Notes: a model not told the origin generated them from the sequence alone. Counted from the first letter of the stretch, positions 52,601 to 64,000 are shown. The stretch is 64,000 nucleotides of DNA from Larix kaempferi (GCA_027924585.1 BSBM01000917.1:10469501-10533500), one strand, 5' to 3'. Translations and numbers: made by a program.

Positions 52601-53700
52601 AACCTTCTAGAAGCTGTGATTTTAAAAAACGGGGGATGTAAGCTTTTATTATTTCCGGACGCATGCACAAACTATAGAAAGTCCTTATGATGTAGAATGT
52701 GCATACTTTGTAGATTCCATTTATGAATTAAAACACATTTTCTAAAAACACGTGTTTTTAAGAAATCGTGTAAACCTTCTAGAAGCTGTGATTTAAAAAA
52801 ACGGGGGAAGTAAGCTTTTCTTATTTCCGGTCGAATGCGCAAACTATAGAAAGTCGTTATGACGTAGAATGTGCATACTTTGTGGATTCCATTTATGAAA
52901 TAAAAAACATTTTCTAAAAACTCGTGTTTTTTATGAAATCATGTAAACCTTCTAGAAGCTGTGATTTAAAAAAACGGTGGAAGTAAGCTTTTCTTATTTC
53001 CGGACGCATGCGCAAACTATAGAAAGTCGTTATGACATAGAATGTGCATACTTTGTTGATTCCATTTATGAAATAAAACACGTTTTCTAAAAACTCGTGT
53101 TTTTTTTGAAATCATGTAAACCTTCTAGAAGCTGTGATTTTAAAAAACGGGGGAAGTAAGCTTTTCTTATTTCCAGACGCATGCGCAAACTATAGAAAGT
53201 CGTTATGACGTAGAATGTGCATACTTTGTAGATTCCATTGATGAAATAAAACACATTTTCTAAAAACTCGTGTTTTTTACGAAATCATGTAAACCTTCTA
53301 GAAGCTGTGATTTTAAAAAACGGTGGAAGTAAGCTTTTCTTATTTCCGGACGCATGCACAAACTATAGAAAGTCGTTATGATGTAGAATGTCCATAATTT
53401 GTTGATTCCATATATGAAATAAAACACATTTTAAAAAAACTAGTGTTTTTTAAGAAATCATGCAAACCTTCTAGAAGCTGTGATTTTAAAAAACGGTGGG
53501 AGTAAGCTTTTCTTATTTCCGGACGCATGCGCAAATTATAGAAAGTCGTTATGACGTAGAATGTGCATACTTTGTTGATTCCATTTATGAAATAAAACCC
53601 ATTTTCTAAAAACACGTGTTTTTTACGAAATCGTGTAAACCTTCTAGAAGCTGTGATTTTAAAAAACGGTGGAAGTAAGCTTTTCTTATTTCCGGACGAA
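49600..53700 (+). repeat. Mosaic right-half block
   Basis: Segments match several other places. About 51.2-51.75 kb resembles 28.9-29.4 kb (shared TTACGACGTAG with CATACTATGTAG, 29161 and 51474). About 51.75-52.3 kb resembles 38.95-39.5 kb and 44.3-44.85 kb. The CCGGTCGAATGCG cassette is at 51963 and again at 52827 (864 bp, five monomers minus 1). CACGTG palindromes are at 50150, 52744 and 53608. Only satellite monomers are present. Confidence 0.78.
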
Positions 53701-56700
53701 TGCAAAAGTTATAGAAAGTCATTATGACGTAGAATGTGCATACTTTGTTGATTCCATTTATGAAATAAAACACATTTTCTAAAAACTCGTGTTTTTTAAG
53801 AAATCATGTAAACCTTCTAGAAGCTGTAATTTTAAAAAACGACGGAAGTAAGCTTTTCTTATTTCCGGACGCATTCGCAAACTATAGAAAGTCGTTATGA
53901 CGTAGAATGTGCATACTTTGTTGATTCCATTTATGAAATAAAACACATTTTCTAAAAACTCGTGTTTTTTAAGAAATCATGTAAACCTTCTAGAAGGTGT
54001 GATTTTAAAAAATTGGGGAAGTAAGCTTTTCTTATTTCCAAACGCATGCGCAAACTATAGAAATCGTTATGACGTAGAATGTGCATACTTTGTTGATTCC
54101 ATTTATGAAATAAAACACATTTTCTAAAAACTCGTGTTTTTTAAGAAGTCATGTAAACCTTCTAGAAGCTGTGATTTTAAAAAATGGTGGAAGTAAGCTT
54201 TTCTTATTTCTGGACGCATGTGCAAACTATAGAAAGTCGTTATGACGTAGAATGAGCATACTTTGTAGATTCCATTTATGAAATAAAACACATTTTCTAA
54301 AAACTCGTGTTTTTTACGAAATCATGTAAACCTTCTAGAAGCTGTGATTTTAAAAAATGGTTGAAGTAAACTTTTCTTATTTCTGGACGCATGCGCAAAC
54401 TATAGAAAGTCGTTATGATGTAGAATGTGCATACTTTGTAGATTCCATTTATGAAATAAAACACATTTTCTAAAAACTCGTGTTTTTTATGAAATCATGT
54501 AAACCTTCTAGAAGCTGTGATTTTAAAAAACGGTGGAAGTAAGCTTTTCTTATTTCCGGACGCATGCGCAAACTATAGAAAGTCGTTATGACGTAGAATG
54601 TGCATACTTTGTTGATTCCATTTATGAAATAAAACACATTTTCTTAAAACTCGTGTTTTTTAAGAAATCATGTAAACCTTCTAGAAGCTGTGATTTTAAA
54701 AAACGGGGGAAGTAAGCTTTTCTTATTTCCAAACGCATGCGAAAAATACAGAAAGTCGTTATGATGTAGAATGTGCATACTTTCTTGATTCCATTTATGA
54801 AATAAAACACATTATCTAAAAACTCGTGTTTTTTAAGAAATCATGTAAACCTTCTAGAAGCTGTGATTTAGAAAAACGGAGGAAGTAAGCTTTTCTTTTT
54901 TCCGGACGGATGCGCAAACTATAGAAAGTCGTTATGACGTAGAATGCGCATACTTTGTAGATTCCATTTATGAAATAAAACACATTTTTTAAAAACTTGT
55001 GTTTTTTAAGAAATCATGTAAACCTTCTAGAAGCTGTGATTTTAAAAAACGGGGGAAGTAAGCTCTTCTTATTTCCGGACGCATGCGCAAACTATAGAAA
55101 GTCGTTATGATGTAGAATGTGCATACTTTATAGATTTCATTTATGAAATAAAACACATTTTCTAAAAACTCGTGTTTTTTACGAAATCATGTAAACCTTC
55201 TAGATGCTGTGATTTTAAAAAACGGTGGAAGTAAGCTTTTCTTATTTCCGGACGCATGCGCAAACTATAGAAAGTCGTTATGATGTAGAATATGCATACT
55301 TTGTTGATTCCATATATGAAATAATACACACTTTAAAAAAACACGTGTTTTTTAAGAAATCATGTAAACCTTCTAGAAGCTGTGATTTTAAAAAATGGTG
55401 GAAGTAAGCTTTTCTTATTTCCGGACGCATGCTCAAACTATAGAAAGTCGTTATGACGTAGAATGTGCATACTTTGTTGATTCCATTTATGAAATAAAAC
55501 ATATTTTCTAAAAACTAGTGTTTTTTAAGAAATCATGTAAACCTTCTAGAAGTTGTGATTTTAAAAAACGGGGGAAGTAAGCTTTTGTTATTTCCAAACG
55601 CATGCCCAGACTATAGAAAGTCATTATGACATAGAATGTGCATACTTTGTAGATTCCATTTATGAAATAAAACACATTTTCTAAAACCTCGTGTTTTTTA
55701 AGAAATCATGTAAACCTTCTAGAAGCTGTGATTTTAAAAAACGGTGGAAGTAAGCTTTTCTTATTTCCGGACGCATGCGCAAACTATAGAAAGTCGGTAT
55801 GACGTAGAATGTGCATACTTTGTAGATTCCATTTATGAAATAAAACACATTTTCTAAAAACTCGTGTTTTTTACGAAATCATGTAAACCTTCTAGAAGCT
55901 GTGATTTTAAAAAACGGTGGATGTAAGCTTTTCTTATTTCTGGACACATGCGAAAACTATAGAAACTCGTTATGACGTAGAATGTGCATACTTTGTAGAT
56001 TCCATTTATGAAATAAAACACATTTTCTAAAAACTCGTGTTTTTTAAGAAATCATGTAAACCTTCTAGAAGCTGTGATTTTAAAAAACGGGGGAAGTAAG
56101 ATTTTCTTATTTCCGGACGCATGCGCAAACTATAGAAAGTCGTTATGAAGTAGAATGTGCATACTTTGTAGATTCCATTTATAAAATAAAACACATTTTC
56201 TAAAAACTCGTGTTTTTTACGAAATCATGTAAACCTTCTAGAAGCTGTGATTTTAAAAACCGGTGGATGTAAGCTTTTCTTATTTCTGGATGCATGCGAA
56301 AACTATAGAAAGTCGTTCTGACGTAGAATGTGCATACTTTTCAGATTCCATTTATGAAATAAAACACATTTTCTAAAAACTCGTGTTTTTTACGAAATCA
56401 TGTAAACCTTCTAGAAGCTGTGATTTTAAAAAACGGTGGAAGTAAATTTTTCTTATTTCCGGACGCATGCGCAAACTATAGAAAGTCGTTATGACGTAGA
56501 ATGTGCATACTTTGTAGATTCCATTTCTGAAATAAAACACATTTTCTAAAAACTCGTGTTTTTTAAGAAATCATGTAAACCTTCTAGAAGCTGTGGTTTT
56601 AAAAAACGGTGGAAGTAAGCTTTTCTTATTTCTGGACGCATGCGCAAACTATAGAAAGTCGTTATGACGTAGAATGTGCATACTTTTTTGATTCCATTTA

Positions 56701-56800
56701 TGAAATAAAACACATTTTCTAAAAACTCGTGTTTTTTAAGAAATCATGTAAACCTTCTAGAAGCTGTGAATTAAAAAAATGGGGGAAGTAAGCTTTTCTT
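53700..56800 (+). repeat. Copy 2 of the 3.1-kb segment (124 monomers from copy 1)
   Basis: This repeats 32.25-35.35 kb at 21449 bp. The paired monomers that are fused at 48143 are intact here (54023-54194 and 54195-54367), as in copy 1. It differs from copy 1 by scattered changes such as GGACGGATGCG near 54904, ATAATACACAC near 55323 and CTGGATGCATGCG near 56287 in place of the rare CTCGTTGCATGCG. The register is lost near 56.8 kb. Confidence 0.88.
55336..55353. other. 18-bp perfect palindrome (duplicate of 33887)
   Basis: This has the same 18-bp palindrome as 33887, exactly 21449 bp away, in the second copy of the 3.1-kb segment. Its persistence in both copies shows that it predates that duplication. 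Confidence 0.85.
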
Positions 56801-56919
56801 ATTTCCGGACGCATGCGCAAACTATAGAAAGTCGTTATGACGTAGAATGTGCATACTTTGTAGATTCCATTTATGAAATAAAACACATTTTCTAAAAACT
56901 CGTGTTTTTTAAGAAATCA

Positions 56920-57775
56920 TGTAAACCTTCTAGAAGCAGTGATTTTAAAAAACGGTGGAAGTAAGCTTTTCTTATTTCCGGATGCATGCGCAAACTATAG
57001 AAAGTCGTTATGACGTAGAATGTGAATACTTTGTAGAGTCCATTCATGAAATAAAACACATTTTCTAAAAACTCGTGTTTTTTACGAAATCATGTAAACC
57101 TTTTAGAAGCTGTGATTTTAAAAAATAGTGGATGTAAGCTTTTCTTATTTCCGGACGCATGCGAAAACTATAGAAAGTCTTTCTGACATAGAATGTGCAT
57201 ACTTTGTAGATTCCATTTATGAAATAAAACGCATTTTCTAAAAAATCGTGTTTTTTACGAAATCATGTAAACCTTCTAGAAGCTGTGATTTTAAAAAACG
57301 GTGGAAGTAAGCTTTTCTTATTTCCGGACGCATGCGCAAACTATAGCATGTCGTTATGACGTAGAATGTGCATACTTTGTAGATTCCATTTATGAAATAA
57401 AACACATTTTCTAAAAACTCGTGTTTTTTAAGAAATCATGTAAACCTTCTAGAAGCTGTGATTTTAAAAAACAGTGGAAGTAAGCTTTTCTTATTTCCGG
57501 ATGCATGCGCAAACTATAGAAAGTCGTTATGACGTAGAATGTGAATACTTTGTAGAGTCCATTCATGAAATAAAACACATTTTCTAAAAACTCGTGTTTT
57601 TTACGAAATCATGTAAACCTTCTAGAAGCTGTGATTTTAAAAAACAGTGGATGTAAGCTTTTCTTATTTCCGGACGCATGCGAAAACTATAGAAAGTCGT
57701 TCTGACATAGAATGTGCATACTTTTTAGATTCCATTTATGAAATAAAACACATTTTCTAAAAACACGTGTTTTTT
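56920..57775 (+). repeat. Trimer duplication, 519 bp
   Basis: The marker GAGTCCATTCATG is at 57036 and 57555, exactly 519 bp (three monomers) apart. Also in step are CCGGATGCATGCG with GTGAATACTTTG, the AATAGTGGATG/ACAGTGGATG monomers, and the GAAAACTATAG monomers with TCTGACATAG. The two trimers differ at a handful of sites (TTTTAGAAGC against TTCTAGAAGC; GTCTTTC against GTCGTTC). This is a local three-unit duplication. Confidence 0.87.
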
Positions 57776-60700
57776 ACGAAATCATGTAAAACTTCTAGAA
57801 GCTGTGATTTTAAAAAACGGTGGAAGTAAGCTTTTCTTATTTCCAAACGCATGCGCAAACTATAGAAAGTCGTTGTGACGTAGAATGTGCATACTTTGTT
57901 GATTCCATTTATGAAATAAAACACATTTTCTAAAAACTCTTGTTTTTTAAGAAATCATGTAAACCTTCTAAAAGCTGTGATTTTAAAAAACGGGGGAAGT
58001 AAGCTTTTCTTAGTTCCGGAAGCATGCACAAACTATAGAAAGTCGTTATCACATAGAATGTGCATACTTTGTAGATTCGATTTATGAAATAAAACACATT
58101 TTCTAAAAACTCGTGTTTTTTAAGAAATCATGTAAACCTTCTAGAAGCTGTGATTTTAAAAAACGGGGGAAGTAAGCTTTTCTTATTTCCGGACGCATGC
58201 GCAAACTATAGAAAGACGTTATGACGTAGAATGTGCATACTTTATAGATTCCATTTACGAAATAAAACACATTTTCTAAAAACACGTGTTCTTTACGAAA
58301 TCATGTAAACCTTCTAGAAGCTGTGATTTTAGAAAACGGTGGAAGTAAGCTTTTCTTATTTCCGGACACATGCGCAAACTATAGAAAGTCATTGTGACGT
58401 AGAATGTGCATATTTTGTTGAGTCCATTTATGAAATAAAACACATTTTCTTAAAACTCGTGTTTTTTAAGAAATCATGTAAACCTTCTAGAAGCTGTGAT
58501 TTTTAAAAACGGGGGAAGTAAGCTTTTCTTATTTCCGGACACATGCACAAACTATAGAAAGTCGTTGTGACATAGAATGTGCATACTTTGTTGATTCCAT
58601 TTATGAAATAAAACACATTTTCTAAAAACTCGTGTTTTTTAAGAAATCATGTAAACCTTCTAGAAGCTGTGATTTTAAAAAACGAGGGAAGTAAGCTTTT
58701 CTTATTTCCGGACACATGCGCAAACTATAGAAAGTCGTTGTGACGTAGAATGTGCATACTTTGTTGATTCCATTTATGAGATAAAACACATTTTCTAAAA
58801 ACTCGTGTTTTTTAAGAAATCATGAAACCTTCTAGAAGCTGTGATTTTAAAAAACGGGGGAAGTAAGCTTTTCTTATTTCCGGACGCATGCGCAAACTAT
58901 AGAAAGTCGTTATGACGTAGAATGTGCATACTTTGTAGATTACATTTATGAAATAAAACACATTTTCTAAAAACTCGTGTTTTTTACGAAATCATGTAAA
59001 CCTTCTAGAAGCTGTGATTTTAAAAAACGGGGGAAGTAAGTTTTTCTTATTACTGGACGCATGCGCAAACGATAGAAAGTCGTTATGACGTAGAATGTGC
59101 ATACTTTGTTGATTCCATTTATGAAATAAAACACATTTTCTAAAAACTCGTGTTTTTTAAGAAATCATGTAAACCTTCTAGAAGCTGTGATTTAAAAATA
59201 CGGGGGAAGTAAGCTTTTCTTATTTCCGGACGCATGTGCAAACTATAGAAAGTCGTTATGAGGTAGAATGTGCATACTTTGTAGATTCCATTTATGAAAT
59301 AAAACACATTTTCTAAAAACTCGTGTTTTTTACGAAATCATGTAAGCCTTCAAGAAGCTGTGATTTTAAAAAACGGTAGAAGTAAGCTTTTCTTATTTCC
59401 GGTCGAATGCGCAAACTATAGAAAGTCGTTATGACGTAGAATGTGCATACTTTGTTGATTCCATTTATGAAATAAAACACATTTTCTAAAAATTCATGTT
59501 TTTTATGAAATCATGTAAACCTTCTAGAAGCTGTGATTTTAAAAAACGGTGGAAGTAAGCTTTTCTTATTTACGGACGCATGCGCAAACTATAGAAAGTG
59601 GTTATGACGTAGAATGTGCATACTTTGTTGATTCCATATATGAAATAAAACACATTTTCTAAAAACTCGTGTTTTTTAAGAAATCATGTAAACCTTCTAG
59701 AAGCTGAGATTTTAAGAAACGGTGGAAGTAAGCTTTTCTTATTTCCGGACGCATGCGCAAACTATAGAAAGTCGTTATGACGTAGAATGTGCATACTTTG
59801 TTGATTCCATTTATGAAATAAAACACATTTTCTAAAAACTCATGTTTTTTTAGAAATCATGTAAACCTTCTAGAAGTTGTGATTTTAAAAAATGGGGGAA
59901 GTAAGCTTTTCTTATTTCTGGACGCATGCGCAAACTATAGAAAGTCGTTATGACGTAGAATGTGCATACTTTGTCGATTCCATTTATGAAATAAAACACA
60001 TTTTCTAAAAACTCGTGTTTTTTACGAAATCATGTAAACCTTCTAGAAGCTGTGATTTTAGAAAACGGTGGAAATAAGCTTTTCTTATTTCCGGACGCAT
60101 GCGCAAACTATAGAAAGTCGTTATGATGTGGAATGTGCATATTTTGTTGATTCCATATATGAAATAAAACACATTTTAAAAAAACTCGTGTTTTTTAAGA
60201 AATCATGTAAACCTTCTAGAAGCTCTGATTTTAAAAAACGGTGGAAGTAAGCATTTCTTATTTCCGGATGCATGCGCAAACTATAGAAAGTCGTTATGAT
60301 ATAGAATGTGCATACTTTGTTGATTCCATTTATGAAATAAAACACATTTTCTAAAAACTCGTGTTTTTTGAGAAATCATGTAAACCTTCTAGAAGCTGTG
60401 ATTTTAAAAAACGGGGGAAGTAAGCTTTTCTTATTTCCGGATGCATGCGCAAACTATATAAAGTCGTTATGACGTAGAATGTGCATACTTTGTAGATTCC
60501 ATTTATGAAATAAAAGACATTTTCTAAAAACTCGTGTTTTTTAAGAAATCATGTAAACCTTCTAGAAGCTGTGATTTTAAAAAACGGGGGAAGTAAGCTT
60601 TTCTTATTTCCGGACGCATGCGCAAACTATAGAAATTCGTTATGATGTAGAATGTGCATACTTTGTAGATTCCATTTATGAAATAAAACACATTTTCTAA

Positions 60701-63700
60701 AAACTCGTGTTTTTTAAGAAATCATGTAAACCCTCTAGAAGCTGTGATTTTAAAAAACGGGGGAAGTAAGCTTTTCTTATTTCCAAATGCATGCGAAAAC
60801 TATAGAAATTCGTTATGACGTAGAATGTGCATACTTTTTTGATTCCATTTATGAAATAAAACACATTATCTAAAAACTCGTGTTTTTTAAGAAATCCTGT
60901 AAACATTCTAGAAGCTGTGATTTAGAAAAACGGGGGAAGTAAGCTTTTCTTATTTCCGGACGCATGCGCAAACTATAGAAAGTCGTTATGACGTAGAATG
61001 TGCATACTTTGTTGAGTCCATTTATGAAATAAAACACATTTTGTAAAAACTCGTGTTTTTTAAGAAATCATGTAAACCTTCTAGAAGCTGTGATTTTAAA
61101 AAACGGGGGAAGTAAGCTTTTCTTATTTCCGGACACATGCGCAAACTATAGAAAGTCGTTGTGACGTAGAATGTGCATACTTTGTTGATTCCATTTATGA
61201 AATAAAACACATTTTCTAAAAACTCGTGTTTTTTAAGAAATCAGGTAAACCTTCTAGACGCTGTGATTTTAAAAAACGTGGGAAGTAAGCTTTTCTTATT
61301 TCCGGACGCATGCGCGAACTATAGAAAGTCGTTATGACGTAGAATGTGCATACTTTGTAGATTCCATTTATGAAATAAAACACATTTTCTAAAAACTCGT
61401 CTTTTTTACGAAATCATGTAAACCTTCTAGAAGCTGTGATTTTAAAAAACGGGGGAAGTAAGCTTTTCTTATTACCGGACGCATGCGCACACTATAGAAA
61501 GTCGTTATGACGTAGAATGTGCATACTTTGTTGATTCCATTTATGAAATAAAACACATTTTCTAAAAACTCGTGTTTTTTACGAAATCATGTAAACCTTC
61601 TAGAAGCTGTGATTTTAAAAAATGGTGGAAGTAAGCTTTTCTTATTTAAGGACGCATGCGCAAACTAAAGAAAGTTGTTATGATGTAGAATGTGCATATT
61701 TTGTTGATTCCATATATGAAATAAAACACATTTTAAAAAAACTCGTGTTTTTTAAGAAATCATTTAAACCTTCTAGAAGCTGTGATTTTAAAAAACGGTG
61801 GAAGTAAGCTTTTCTTATTTTCGGACGCATGCGCAAACTATAGAAAGTCGTTATTACGTAGAATATGCATACTTTGTTGATTCCATTTATGAAATAAAAC
61901 ACATTTTCTAAAAACTCGTGTTTTTTGAGAACTCATGTAAACCTTCTAGAAGCTGTGATTTTAAAAAACGGGGGAAGTAAGCTTTTCTTATTTCCGGACG
62001 CATGCGCAAACTATAGAAAGTCGTTATGACGTAGAATTTGCATACTTTGTAGATTCCATTTATGAAATAAAACACATTTTCTAAAAACACGTGTTTTTTA
62101 CGAAATCGTGTAAACCTTCTAGAAGCTGTGATTTTAAAAAATGGTGGAAGTAAGCTTTTCTTATTTCCGGACGAATGCGCAAACTATAGAAAGTCGTTAT
62201 GACGTAGAATGTTCATACTTTGTTGATTCCATTTATGAAATAAAATACATTTTCTAAAAACTCGTGTTTTTTAAGAAATCATGTAAACCTTCTAGAAGCT
62301 GTGATTTTAAAAAATTGGGGAAGTAAGATTTTCTTATTTCCGGACGCATGCGCAAACTGTAGAAAGTCGTTATGACGTAAAATGTGCATACTTTATAGAT
62401 TCCATTTATGAAATAAAACACATTTTCTAAAAACACCTGTTTTTTACGAAATCGTGTAAACCTTCTAGAAGCTGTGATTTTAAAAAACGGTGGAAGTAAG
62501 CTTTTCTTATTTCCGGACGCATGCGCAAACTATAGAAAGTCGTTGTGACGTAGAATGTGCATACTTTGTTGATTCCATTTATGAAATAAAACACATTTTG
62601 TAAAAACTCGTGTTTTTTAAGAAATCATATAAACCTTCTAGAAGCTGTGATTTTAAAAAACGGGGGAAGTAAGCTTTTCTTATTTCCGGACACATGCGCA
62701 AACTATAGAAAGTCGTTGTGACGTAGAATGTGCATACTTTCTTGATTCCATTTATGAAATAAAACACATTTTCTAAAAACTCGTGTTTTTTAAGAAATCA
62801 GGTAAACCTTCTAGAAGCTGTGATTTTAAAAAACGGGGGAAGTAATCTTTTCTTATTTCCGGACGCATGCACGAACTATAGAAAGTCGTTATGATGTAGA
62901 ATGTGCATACTTTGTAGATTCCATTTATGAAATAAAACACATTTTCTAAAAACTCGTGTTTTTTACGAAATCATGTAAACCTTCTAGAAGCTGTGATTTT
63001 AAAAAACGGGGGGAAGTAAGCTTTTCTTATTTCCGGACGCATTCGCAAACTATAGAAAGTTGTTATGACGTAGAATGTGCATACTTTGTAGATTCCATTT
63101 ATGAAATAAAACACATTTTCTAAAAACTCGTGTTTTTTAAGAAGTCGTGTAAACCTTCTAGAAGCTGTGATTTTAAAAAATGGTGGAAGTAAGCTTTTCT
63201 TATTTCCGGACGCATGTGCAAACTATAGAAAGTCGTTATGACGTAGAATGTGCATACTTTGTAGATTCCATTTATGAAATAAAACACATTTTCTAAAAAC
63301 TCGTGTTTTTTAAGAAATCATGTAAACCTTCTAGAAGCTGTGATTTTAAAAAACGGGGGAAGTAAGCTTTTCTTATATCCAAACGCATGCGCAAACTATA
63401 GAAAGACGTTATCACGTAGAATGTGCATACTTTGTTGATTCCATTTATGAAATAAAACACATTTTCTAAAAACTCGTGTTTTTTAAGAAGTCGTGTAAAC
63501 CTTCTAGAAGCTGTGATTTTAAAAAATGGTGGAAGTAAGCTTTTCTTATTTCCGGACGCATGTGCAAACTATAGAAAGTCGTTATGACGAGGAATGTGCA
63601 CACTTTGTTGATTCCATTTATGAAATAAAACACATTTTCTAAAAACTCGTGTTTTTTAAGAAATCATGTAAACCTACTAGAAGCTGTGATTTTAAAAAAC

Positions 63701-64000
63701 GGTGGATGTAAGCTTTTCTTATTTCCGAACGTATGCGCAAACTATAGAAATTCGTTATGACGTAGAATGTGCATACTTTGTTGATTCCATTTATGAAATA
63801 AAACACATTTTCTAAAAACTCGTGTTTTTTAAGAAATCATGTAAATCTTCTAGAAGCTGTGATTTTCAAAAACAGGGGAAGTAAGCTTTTCTTATTTCCA
63901 AACACATGCGCAAACTATAGAAAGTCGTTATGATGTAGAATGTGCATACTTTGTTGATTCCATTTATGAAATAAAACACATTTTCTAAAAACTCGTGTTT
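57775..64000 (+). repeat. Weakly organised right end of the window
   Basis: Most monomers here are close to the consensus, and long-range register is poor. Two small local repeats are visible. One is a 9-monomer pair (1557 bp) with ACATTTTGTAAAAACTCG at about 61031 and 62588, each followed by a GGACACATGCG monomer with GTCGTTGTGACG. The other is a dimer pair (346 bp) with GAAGTCGTGTAAACC at 63141 and 63487. The GGACACATGCG/GTTGTGACG type also clusters at 58.35-58.75 kb. There is one 1-bp deletion (CATGAAACC, 58821) and one 1-bp insertion (ACGGGGGGAAG, near 63006). No gene was seen. Confidence 0.8.

Larger units (their letters stand above)
1..64000 (+). repeat. Continuous 173-bp satellite array (about 369 monomers)
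   Basis: The window is one head-to-tail tandem repeat with a 173-bp period. AAGCTT-type landmarks begin at 84, 32401, 33092 and 63883, all in one 173-bp phase once small deletions are counted. Every monomer I followed carries the same landmarks in the same order: AAGCTTTTCTTATTTCC, GCATGCGC, ACTATAGAAAG, ATGACGTAGAATG, ATTCCATTTATGAAAT, ACACATTTTCT, GTAAACCTTCTAGAAG and TTTTAAAAAACGG. The consensus is about 32% GC. Nothing else interrupts it: I saw no inverted monomer, transposon, gene or microsatellite tract. Both window ends cut through monomers, so the array continues outside. Monomers of about 170 bp in large pure arrays are typical of centromeric or pericentromeric satellites in plants and animals. 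The centromeric role is inference, and the family is unrecognised. Confidence 0.98.

Noticed and set aside
1460-62767. Dozens of 60-113 residue open frames on both strands with similar predicted peptides
   Set aside because: They are the same repeat read in frame. Most begin at GTG codons, and they exist only where a point variant removes a stop (for example TTCTAA to TTTTAA or TTCCAA). The 173-bp period is not a multiple of three, so the frame closes in the next unit. There is no coding-type codon bias, ribosome-binding site or domain.
1-64000. CRISPR-like array (regular repeats)
   Set aside because: The spacing is regular but there are no unique spacers: the entire 173-bp unit is repeated, and it is far longer than a CRISPR repeat-spacer unit.

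Overview
The whole 64-kb window is one uninterrupted tandem satellite array. I find no protein-coding gene, RNA gene, transposon, CRISPR array or unique-sequence gap. The unit is a monomer of 173 bp, about 32% GC by my hand consensus. From the unit starting at 84 to the one starting at 63883 there are about 369 head-to-tail steps with a net shortfall of only 38 bp, and 20 of those bases come from one deletion near 27522. All monomers lie in the same orientation. The size class (about one nucleosome plus linker), AT-richness, head-to-tail purity and nested higher-order repeats (HORs) point to a eukaryotic centromeric or pericentromeric satellite. I do not recognise the family and cannot name the species. 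Frequent C-to-T and G-to-A changes at CpG sites suggest a genome with cytosine methylation.

In consensus coordinates (position 1 = first base of the HindIII-type AAGCTT) the monomer contains these landmarks: a pyrimidine-rich stretch (4-17); CGCATGCG (21-28) inside an 11-nt purine/pyrimidine alternation; CTATAG (33-38); TGACGT (49-54); AATAAA (88-93); an imperfect hairpin (101-126); the palindrome CTTCTAGAAG (138-147, with an XbaI site and a heat-shock-element-like TTCnnGAA core); and a TTTTAAAAAACGG stretch (154-166) with a T/G dimorphism at 167.

Layout by shared diagnostic variants. 1-3088 holds an 11-monomer repeat (1903-bp offset), and part of it recurs at 4022-5215 (14-monomer offset). 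5.1-7.5 kb is a mosaic with 4-, 7- and 17-monomer offsets. 7.5-13.9 kb is a mosaic of 15-, 8- and 22-monomer offsets. 14.05-21.05 kb is a 15-monomer, 2594-bp HOR in nearly identical copies preceded by a 12-monomer copy. 21.1-23.5 kb resembles sequence from 3.8 kb onward, exactly 100 monomers away. 23.85-25.55 kb is repeated at 30.57-32.25 kb. 25.55-26.25 kb is a dimer duplication. 32.25-35.35 kb is repeated at 53.70-56.80 kb, 124 monomers away, with part of it also at 47.8-49.6 kb. 34.75-45.86 kb is a 28/31-monomer HOR (4845 and 5363 bp). 56.9-57.8 kb is a trimer duplication. 57.8-64.0 kb is weakly organised.

No genes act together here. The biology is that of an evolving satellite: unequal exchange, local amplification, CpG decay, and spread of a palindrome-forming variant seen only in the right-hand half. 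Many short open frames exist on both strands, but they are by-products of the repeat, because 173 is not a multiple of three.
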